DNA of 64,000 bases from positions 2,232,001 to 2,296,000 of the forward strand of contig NZ_CP066129.1 of NCBI RefSeq assembly GCF_019242955.1, written 5' to 3'. Position numbers and translations under genes: made by a program. The notes below the pieces were generated by a model. It was not told the DNA's origin, ran no database searches, and saw nothing but the letters and a program-made list of their open reading frames with translations. Position 1 is the stretch's first letter. Each line of letters starts with the position of its first letter. Positions 57,781-64,000 of this stretch are shown in pieces. Origin of the DNA: Morganella morganii. Its GTDB lineage: Bacteria > Pseudomonadota > Gammaproteobacteria > Enterobacterales > Enterobacteriaceae.

Positions 57781-57884
57781 ACTCTTCCTTCCCCGAAAAG
57801 CGTCTGATTTTACGTTTTTATCACATCAGAAGCTGAATCGTTTTTTCTATCGTTATACAAATGTTAAATTTCAATATAACCAAA

Positions 57885-58298
57885 CTAACCGTTTGTTATC
57901 GCTTTTGTTTTTTCATCTTCAAAACTCAGGGATGCTGAATTAATACAATAACGCTGCCCTGTCGGGGCCGGCCCGTCAGGAAAAACATGCCCCAGATGAG
58001 CATCACAATGACCGCAGCGGGTCTCAATACGATGCATGCCATGTGAGGTATCGTCAATATACCGGACTGCACTTTTGCTGACCGGTTCATAAAAACTCGG
58101 CCAGCCGCAACCGGCATCAAACTTGGTATCCGAATAAAAAAGCGGAGAACCGCAACAAATACAACGATATACCCCCTGTTTCTCATTATAGAGCAGGCGG
58201 CCGGTAAACGGGTGCTCAGTTCCCGCTTCCTGTGTGACATAGCGCTGAATCTCTGTCAGCTCAGCGGGTGTATCCCGCTTTTTATCAGTCCCGGACAT
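57885..58298 (-). CDS. msrB: Peptide methionine-R-sulfoxide reductase MsrB
   Basis: The 137-residue enzyme reduces Met-R-sulfoxide in proteins. Zinc-binding Cys pairs are in [11 protein letters not shown] and [13 protein letters not shown], the catalytic Cys in [12 protein letters not shown] (about 118), and the active-site His/Asn nearby. Length matches E. coli MsrB (137). It is divergent from gapA across 329 bp. Confidence 0.96.
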   Translation of the reverse strand: MSGTDKKRDTPAELTEIQRYVTQEAGTEHPFTGRLLYNEKQGVYRCICCGSPLFYSDTKFDAGCGWPSFYEPVSKSAVRYIDDTSHGMHRIETRCGHCDAHLGHVFPDGPAPTGQRYCINSASLSFEDEKTKAITNG

Positions 58299-58415
58299 AG
58301 CTGAATCCTTATCATTATTGTGCAGGGTCAGTCAGAATACAGAATAACAAAAAATTAACATCAAATGACCGGATGTTATTCTAAACTTGTCATGTCAGCA
58401 TTGACACCACTTATT

Positions 58416-58431
58416 TGTGACATTCTTCACA
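58416..58431 (+). promoter_or_regulatory. CRP site upstream of gapA
   Basis: TGTGA-CATTCT-TCACA is a perfect consensus CRP half-site pair with 6-bp spacer, about 140 bp upstream of the gapA P1 -10. It could act on gapA, on the divergent msrB, or on both. Confidence 0.7.
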
Positions 58432-58555
58432 TTTATGCCCCATACACGCTGTCTTTATTCCGGTAACTCCCGATAATAGCGGCGACAAATTTACTGAAAG
58501 TGGCGATTTGTTGAGCAGATCAAATGTTAAATGACATTAATTGACACGATTCCGC

Positions 58556-58583
58556 TTGACGGCTGGCAAGGTTTTGGTAACTT
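58556..58583 (+). promoter_or_regulatory. gapA promoter P1
   Basis: TTGACG (58556-58561) and TAACTT (58578-58583) are spaced by 16 bp, about 45 bp before the gapA start. The sequence around it (CCGCTTGACG ... AAGGTTTT) is conserved with the E. coli gapA P1 region. Confidence 0.7.
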
Positions 58584-58606
58584 TAGTAGCAACTTTAATT
58601 CACTAA

Positions 58607-59623
<1,017 letters not shown>

Positions 59624-59643
59624 GTCTGCACTCACGTTCTCTG

Positions 59644-59672
59644 AAATGGCCGCGATTGCGGCCATTTTTTAT
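59644..59672 (+). terminator. Terminator after gapA
   Basis: A 10-bp stem AAATGGCCGC / GCGGCCATTT with loop GATT is followed by a T run, 20 bp after the gapA stop. Confidence 0.92.
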
Positions 59673-59783
59673 TTTGTACATCGTGACAGCATCATGCAGA
59701 TTTAAATGGTGATATCTTTAAATACACTTCGTTACTTGTTTCATATTATTTTTCCGGTGACTACCATAAACAGGAAAGTAACC

Positions 59784-60602
59784 GTGATAAAAATATTCCA
59801 TGCTCCGAAATATCAGCCATTACATGCAGAAAGCTGTACTGAAAATCACCCTGTTTTCAGCCATCTGAAAGACAACCTCGCTTCCGTTATTAATAATGTC
59901 AAAACATTCTCAACCGGATGTCATACACAGAAAGACCATAATATCCGGAAAGTCTGTGAACAATTAATTGCACTGACCTGCATTATGCCCGAATGTTATC
60001 TGACGTCTCGACTAACAGCGTGCGCAAAAGAAATCAACTTCACATTGCCGGATAAAATTGAACCCGTTTCGTCAGAAAACTATCAGACGGCACCATCCAT
60101 CGGTAAATTGTCCGTATTGAAGACCTCATCTTCCTCAGCACAAACGGCATATAATATTCTCAAAAAACAACAGGATAAATATCTGTCATCCGAAAGCGTG
60201 CTTTCACAAAAAAGTGCAGACACCATACAAATGGTGCTTGAGATGGCAGAACAGGGCTTTTGTCTGGCCAGGAGAAATCCTTCCCGTTATGAGGACAAGT
60301 ATATTGTTACCGTAAAACCGGCAGAAAATACTCAGAATAAAGAGATCTGCATTACACCGGAAAAACTTGGGATACTTCGTAGTGCAGCAAACCGGAGGCA
60401 CCGTACACTGACCGATCAAGTGATGGCCGCGCATTATAAAAATGAAAGTATCATGAGTAATACCGGCGGCACTTCACTGAGTGAACAGAGTTTTTCAGAT
60501 CTTTCACATCATCTTTTCTATGCTTGCTTTGATAATATATCAATCCGGCATGACGTCCCCGGAGCCGCTTTTACGGCTGAGATTTCTGACAAAGCAGGAT
60601 AA
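59784..60602 (+). CDS. Unrecognised 272-residue protein between gapA and yeaD
   Basis: I do not recognise this protein. I chose the GTG at 59784 because AGGAAAG sits 5 bp upstream; the frame is open from 59706, but there it begins in the gapA trailer without an RBS. The product begins VIKIFHAPKYQPLHAESC, is polar, has no signal peptide or membrane helix, and contains helical middle parts (TAYNILKKQQDKYL, DTIQMVLEMAEQGFCLARRNPSRYEDKYIVTVKP) and a Ser/Asn/Thr-rich tail. The gene is AT-rich compared with gapA and yeaD, which are adjacent in E. coli, so it looks inserted. A secreted effector or a small-island remnant is possible, but nothing in the sequence proves a function. Confidence 0.65.
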   Translation: MIKIFHAPKYQPLHAESCTENHPVFSHLKDNLASVINNVKTFSTGCHTQKDHNIRKVCEQLIALTCIMPECYLTSRLTACAKEINFTLPDKIEPVSSENYQTAPSIGKLSVLKTSSSSAQTAYNILKKQQDKYLSSESVLSQKSADTIQMVLEMAEQGFCLARRNPSRYEDKYIVTVKPAENTQNKEICITPEKLGILRSAANRRHRTLTDQVMAAHYKNESIMSNTGGTSLSEQSFSDLSHHLFYACFDNISIRHDVPGAAFTAEISDKAG

Positions 60603-60717
60603 AACGTGGTTTTTACTGTTTTATGTCATCAGCCGAAAATCGATAAATTGATTTCTCTGGTTTATTTTTACAACCTCTGCCGGTCGTCACCAATCCCTCC
60701 GGGTTTGTCAACGGCCT

Positions 60718-60744
60718 GAGCCGCTTTTGCGGCTCTTTTTTTTT
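60718..60744 (+). terminator. Terminator after the orphan gene
   Basis: Stem GAGCCGC / GCGGCTC with loop TTTT is followed by T9, 116 bp after the orphan stop and 61 bp before yeaD. Confidence 0.9.
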
Positions 60745-60804
60745 GTGGTAAACAGTCGTAAAGTACAGAGTAAATGTCCTGTTTTTATTACAAAAGGGTA
60801 AATT

Positions 60805-61686
60805 ATGATTGAGCGCCTTCTTGCGTTACCGGTTACCAGTCCGATCACCCCTTCGCTGTCTCAGCGTCAGATCGGGGAACTGCCGGTTATTGTGATCGAC
60901 CATCCGAAAGTCCGTGCAGCCGTCAGTTTTCAGGGAGCACAGGTACTGGCATGGCAACCGGCCGGTTCAGAACAGCCGGGGTTATGGCTCAGTGAGAACA
61001 GCGCATTTACCCCGGGCGTGGCTGTCCGCGGCGGGATACCGATCTGCTGGCCGTGGTTCGGCCCTGTGCAGGCACCCTCTCATGGTTTTGCCCGCATTAT
61101 GCAGTGGGAGTTCACCGCTCATAATGAAAATGAAGAAGGTGTATTTCTGACCTTTACCCTGCGCGACAGTGCGGAAACCCGCAAAATATGGCCGCATGAA
61201 TTCACGCTGATCGCCCGTATCCGTCTGGGGGAAACCTGTGAGGTTGAACTGGAAGCCTACGGTCAGTATCAGGCAACTGCTGCGCTGCATACCTATTTTA
61301 CTGTCGGGGATATTGCGCAGGTCAGTGTCAGCGGGCTGGGTCAGCATCTGCTGGATAATCTGTCACAGCGCGAAGAGTATACGGAAGAGACAAAACTGGT
61401 GTTCAATGGCCGTACAGACCGTATCTATACCGAGCCGGAGCAATCCACGTATATTCATGATAAGAAATTAAAACGTCATATTGAAGTGGTGCATTTTCAT
61501 CACAGTGATGTGGTCTGTTGGAACCCGGGCGCGGCATTATCCGCCTCAATGGCCGATATGCCCGATGACGGTTATAAAACCATGGTGTGTGTCGAAAGTG
61601 CGCGGATTAACCGCCCTATGGCACCGCAGGGCGATAAACCGTCTCATCTCTCTGTCCGTATCCGCCTGAACCCGAAAATCGGCTGA
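60805..61686 (+). CDS. yeaD: YeaD, aldose 1-epimerase-like (glucose-6-phosphate 1-epimerase)
   Basis: The 293-residue product belongs to the D-hexose-6-phosphate mutarotase branch of the galactose-mutarotase superfamily. It has the family words VSFQGAQVLAWQPAG, RGGIPICWPWFGP, SHGFARIMQWEF (His region) and LHTYFTVGDIAQVSVSGLG with the catalytic His. The C-terminal segment CWNPGAALSASMADMPDDGYKTMVCVESARIN completes the barrel. It follows the orphan terminator. The last ~206 bp recur downstream (61717-61922). Confidence 0.93.
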   Translation: MIERLLALPVTSPITPSLSQRQIGELPVIVIDHPKVRAAVSFQGAQVLAWQPAGSEQPGLWLSENSAFTPGVAVRGGIPICWPWFGPVQAPSHGFARIMQWEFTAHNENEEGVFLTFTLRDSAETRKIWPHEFTLIARIRLGETCEVELEAYGQYQATAALHTYFTVGDIAQVSVSGLGQHLLDNLSQREEYTEETKLVFNGRTDRIYTEPEQSTYIHDKKLKRHIEVVHFHHSDVVCWNPGAALSASMADMPDDGYKTMVCVESARINRPMAPQGDKPSHLSVRIRLNPKIG

Positions 61687-61695
61687 CGGACTGTT
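61490..61695 (+). repeat. Duplication unit A (end of yeaD)
   Basis: This is the intact copy: the last 65 codons of yeaD plus about 9 bp after the stop. It matches 61717-61922 with about seven differences in 206 bp. Confidence 0.9.
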
Positions 61696-61716
61696 CAGAC
61701 ATTATAAGGATAGTGC

Positions 61717-61922
61717 TGCATTTTCATCACAGTGATGTGGTATCCCGGAACCCGGGCGCGGCATTATCCGCCTCAATGGCCGATATGCCCGATGACGGTT
61801 ATAAAACGATGGTGTGTGTCGAAAGTGCGCGGATTAACCGCCCTATGGCACCGCAGGGCGACAAACCGTCTCATCTCTCTGTCCGTATCCGCCTGAACCC
61901 GAAAATCGGCTGACGGGCTGTT
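61717..61922 (+). pseudogene. Duplicated yeaD 3' fragment (unit B)
   Basis: This is a tandem copy of the yeaD end, 21 bp after unit A. The frame is preserved from about 61713 to 61913 (LHFHHSDVVSRNPGAALSAS... to the same end) but lacks the mutarotase core, so a functional protein is not expected. Four of the differences cluster at 61741-61745, where CWN becomes SRN. The retained frame and low divergence point to a recent event. Confidence 0.85.
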
Positions 61923-61948
61923 AAGAGGCTTATAAAGCCGGTGAATGG

Positions 61949-62551
61949 TTACCGGCTTTCATATACTGTTGTCAGCAGCGGTGAATCAAACATCGCCACC
62001 GGTGAAATCACCGTTTCATTCAGCGGAATATGCTCTCCGTACCGTTCTTTCATCTTCGCCTGTACTTCCGGTGAGGATAAATCAAACTCCCGCAAAGTCT
62101 GTAACTGACCGACTTCTGTATTCAGTGCATGTTTATAAATTTTCCAGACCAGTTCAGAACAGTAAATCCGCTCATCATCCCATGAAAAGGTCAGATCATA
62201 AGGCCGTGACTGATAATGAAGTGCCTGCCGGTATAACTGCTGTTGCTGTGATGCACTCAGCGGCTTTTTCAGCCGTTTCACCACATAACGGCTGCCGGTG
62301 CCGCGTGCAATCCACTGTGCCAGCGGTGTAAAGCGGACAGTTTTTGCCGCCTCATACACATACGGTTTTCCGTCACGCAGCAGAATAATGCCCATATGGC
62401 TGTATACCGAACCGGTCGCTTTTTGTATAGCCAGGCTCTGGGAGGAGCGCGAGGTATGAAAAATAATATCGCCCTGCTGCGGCTGCCAGGCATATACCGC
62501 AGGCACCGCACAACAGAGCAATATCAGAAAATAACGCAATACTCTGACCAC
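61949..62551 (-). CDS. YiiX/YebB-like NlpC/P60-type cysteine hydrolase
   Basis: The 200-residue exported hydrolase of the permuted papain-like (YiiX, Peptidase C92) family closely resembles E. coli YiiX. It has a signal peptide (about 1-21, ending VYA/WQP), GDIIFHTSRSSQSLAIQKATGSVYSHMGI with catalytic His, and IYCSELVWKIYKHAL with catalytic Cys. The GTG at 62551 is preferred because GGAGG lies 5 bp upstream; the frame from 62578 would add residues before the signal peptide. Substrate is probably an amide in the envelope, unproven. Confidence 0.88.
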   Translation of the reverse strand: MVRVLRYFLILLCCAVPAVYAWQPQQGDIIFHTSRSSQSLAIQKATGSVYSHMGIILLRDGKPYVYEAAKTVRFTPLAQWIARGTGSRYVVKRLKKPLSASQQQQLYRQALHYQSRPYDLTFSWDDERIYCSELVWKIYKHALNTEVGQLQTLREFDLSSPEVQAKMKERYGEHIPLNETVISPVAMFDSPLLTTVYESR

Positions 62552-62632
62552 AAAAACCTCCGGCAGGGTTTCAGCCATAAAAAAACTGCACCGGACAACA
62601 GTCAGGTGCAGTTCTGTTATACCACTGAATTA

Positions 62633-63391
62633 TCAGAAAGTATAAGTTACGCCCGTCCACAGGATAGAGGTGTATTTTTTATCCACCATCGGGCTGTCTT
62701 TGGCTTCGCTTGGTAACAGGTCGATACGGCCCATCGCGAAGGCAGACCAGTTTTCATCAAACTGATAATGACCGGTGACTTCAATATACGGTGTCCAGCT
62801 GCTGCCCGGACGGTATTCATCCAGACCGCTGCGGCGGGATTCTGAATCGGTGATCCCGTATTCATAACGGTTCTGTTTTTCACTTGACCAGATAACACCG
62901 ACGCCCGGCTGAACAGACCATGAGTCACCCTCAAATCCGTAGAGATATGCGGCATCAAAACGCATACCATCACTTTTACCCAGGATATCCCCGGAGAAGT
63001 TGGTACGCAAAGTACCCCACTCTTCGTGATGGCGGTAGCTAAACCCGGCCATCGCCGTATCGCGGCGGTTATCCAGCTTGCGCATACGGGAATCTTTATT
63101 ATCTTTGGCACGGTATGCCTGCGGATAGTAGAACAGGTCAACGGACAGCTGATCTTTTTTGTCGTTCCACAGATAATAACCGGTCGCTAATGTATGAAAA
63201 TAAAAGTTCTTACCCTCATAGTTAACCATCGGAACCGGCATAAACTTGTCAGAGGATTTTGTACCGCGGTATGCCTGCTCCTGATACAGAACAGACGCAC
63301 CGACAGACCATTTTCCGTCGTCTGCAAAGGCAGAGGCTGACATGATCGTTAACATTCCGAGGCTGACCAGGCCGGCTGATTTCTTATGCAT
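62633..63391 (-). CDS. mipA: MipA/OmpV family outer-membrane protein
   Basis: The 252-residue protein has a signal peptide MHKKSAGLVSLGMLTIMSASAFA/DD (about 23), followed by alternating beta strands typical of the MltA-interacting MipA/OmpV barrel: WSVGASVLYQEQAYRG, YYPQAYR, AAYLYGFEGDSWSVQPGVGVIWSSEKQNRYEYG, and C-terminal SILWTGVTYTF ending in Phe. MipA acts as scaffold between MltA and PBP1B in E. coli. I chose ATG 63391 (AGGA about 8 bp upstream). Confidence 0.9.
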   Translation of the reverse strand: MHKKSAGLVSLGMLTIMSASAFADDGKWSVGASVLYQEQAYRGTKSSDKFMPVPMVNYEGKNFYFHTLATGYYLWNDKKDQLSVDLFYYPQAYRAKDNKDSRMRKLDNRRDTAMAGFSYRHHEEWGTLRTNFSGDILGKSDGMRFDAAYLYGFEGDSWSVQPGVGVIWSSEKQNRYEYGITDSESRRSGLDEYRPGSSWTPYIEVTGHYQFDENWSAFAMGRIDLLPSEAKDSPMVDKKYTSILWTGVTYTF

Positions 63392-63524
63392 TATCATTTC
63401 CTGAGTTAAATTCATGTGCAAATCACCGCAACAAATGTTCGCGGGGCGAATATATTACGGTGAATGATAATTCAGCGATGACAAAAATTACAAATATTTA
63501 CTGTGCCAAATTGTGCCGCCGGTT

Positions 63525-64000
63525 TCAGTGACCTAATGCGATTGCCGCGATCAGCGCCTGTCCGGCCGCTATCCCGCCGTCCCCGCACGGCAGTTGCCGG
63601 GGTTCGAGTACCTGTCTGTGATTTAATCCGCTCTTAATGAAACGACGCAGCAGGCGGTTATTAAATACGCCGCCGGAGAGTACAACCGTATTCGTCTTCC
63701 GCCGGGTTGCCGTATCATCGGCCAGCCCCGCCAATGTATTCGCCAGCAGTACATGAAAACGGAATGCTCTTTCCGGTACGGTCAGCGTCTCATCCGCCAG
63801 CATCTGCCAGAGCGGGCGTAAAGCAATGATGTTATCCGTCGTCAGCGGTAATGTGTCGCCGGTAGTAAGTACATCCTGATTGTGACACTGTAACGAACAC
63901 GCTTCCAGCGCACAGGCCGCTTCCCCTTCCCAGCTTATCTGATCAGCTGTCAGCCCGAGTGCACAGGCGGCGGCATCAAACAACCGCCCGCAGGAAGAGG
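63525..64000 (-). CDS. hypF: Carbamoyltransferase HypF, C-terminal part
   Basis: The frame is open to the window edge, so only about 158 C-terminal residues are seen. It shows RLFDAAACALGL, then TVVLSGGVFNNRLLRRFI and the terminal CGDGGIAAGQALIAAIA, motifs of the HypF Kae1-like domain. HypF transfers the carbamoyl group used to make the CN ligands of NiFe hydrogenases. The 5' part lies beyond 64000. The presence implies hydrogenase maturation in this organism. Confidence 0.88.
   Translation of the reverse strand, partial: SSCGRLFDAAACALGLTADQISWEGEAACALEACSLQCHNQDVLTTGDTLPLTTDNIIALRPLWQMLADETLTVPERAFRFHVLLANTLAGLADDTATRRKTNTVVLSGGVFNNRLLRRFIKSGLNHRQVLEPRQLPCGDGGIAAGQALIAAIALGH

Noticed and set aside
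61713-61913. Independent 66-residue gene after yeaD
   Set aside because: It is a duplicated tail of yeaD without the catalytic core and without a convincing RBS.

Overview
The window is a chromosomal segment of an enterobacterium, most probably Morganella (Morganellaceae). The backbone follows the E. coli order yciC / yciB-yciA / tonB / clsA / yciU / oppFDCBA / ychE / adhE / tdk / hns / galU / rssB / ychJ / purU / tRNA-Tyr / xthA / topB-selD-ydjA / sppA / ansA / pncA / yeaC / msrB / gapA / yeaD. The base composition is near balanced, and the two tandem oppA genes and galU-ugd-epimerase cluster fit that family. The genus is inferred from gene content, not from a search. I saw no phage, IS, integrase or CRISPR array.

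Region 1 (1-14.9 kb) is the accessory part, lying between yciC and yciB. It holds an ANT(6)-type aminoglycoside adenylyltransferase gene, a ygiW (BOF) gene, a chaperone-usher fimbrial operon on the minus strand (9811 to 2132), an AT-rich non-coding kilobase, the qseBC two-component system and a SulP anion transporter. ygiW and qseBC are neighbours in E. coli, so the fimbrial operon appears to have landed between them. Its gene order is major pilin, chaperone 1, minor pilin 1, minor pilin 2, chaperone 2, chaperone 3, usher, tip adhesin. Chaperone 1 is out of frame at a T9/A7 tract just after its start codon, and the adhesin is split by an extra base inside a short palindrome.

Region 2 (14.9-22.6 kb) carries yciB, yciA, dbpA, a DUF4239 gene, tonB, the small gene yciY (59 codons), a frameshifted clsA, yciU, and a two-gene minus-strand unit (HicA-like small protein plus helix-turn-helix protein). 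That unit has a promoter overlapped by a palindrome and looks like a toxin-antitoxin module.

Region 3 (22.6-36.5 kb) is given to peptide-type ABC import: oppFDCB with two consecutive oppA genes on the minus strand, then a complete five-gene transporter of the same superfamily on the plus strand, then ychE.

Region 4 (36.5-49 kb) holds adhE with an elaborate leader (CRP-like site, perfect Cra-type palindrome on the promoter, 20-bp inverted repeat in the 5' UTR), tdk, hns, a galU-ugd-epimerase operon making UDP-glucuronate/galacturonate, rssB, ychJ, purU, tRNA-Tyr(GTA) with its stable-RNA promoter, and an AT-rich LysR gene.

Region 5 (49-64 kb) is housekeeping: xthA, ydjA-selD-topB, sppA, ansA-pncA, yeaC, msrB, gapA, yeaD, yiiX, mipA and the 3' end of hypF at the window edge. 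Two oddities interrupt it: an unrecognised 272-residue protein gene between gapA and yeaD, and a near-exact tandem duplication of the last ~206 bp of yeaD.
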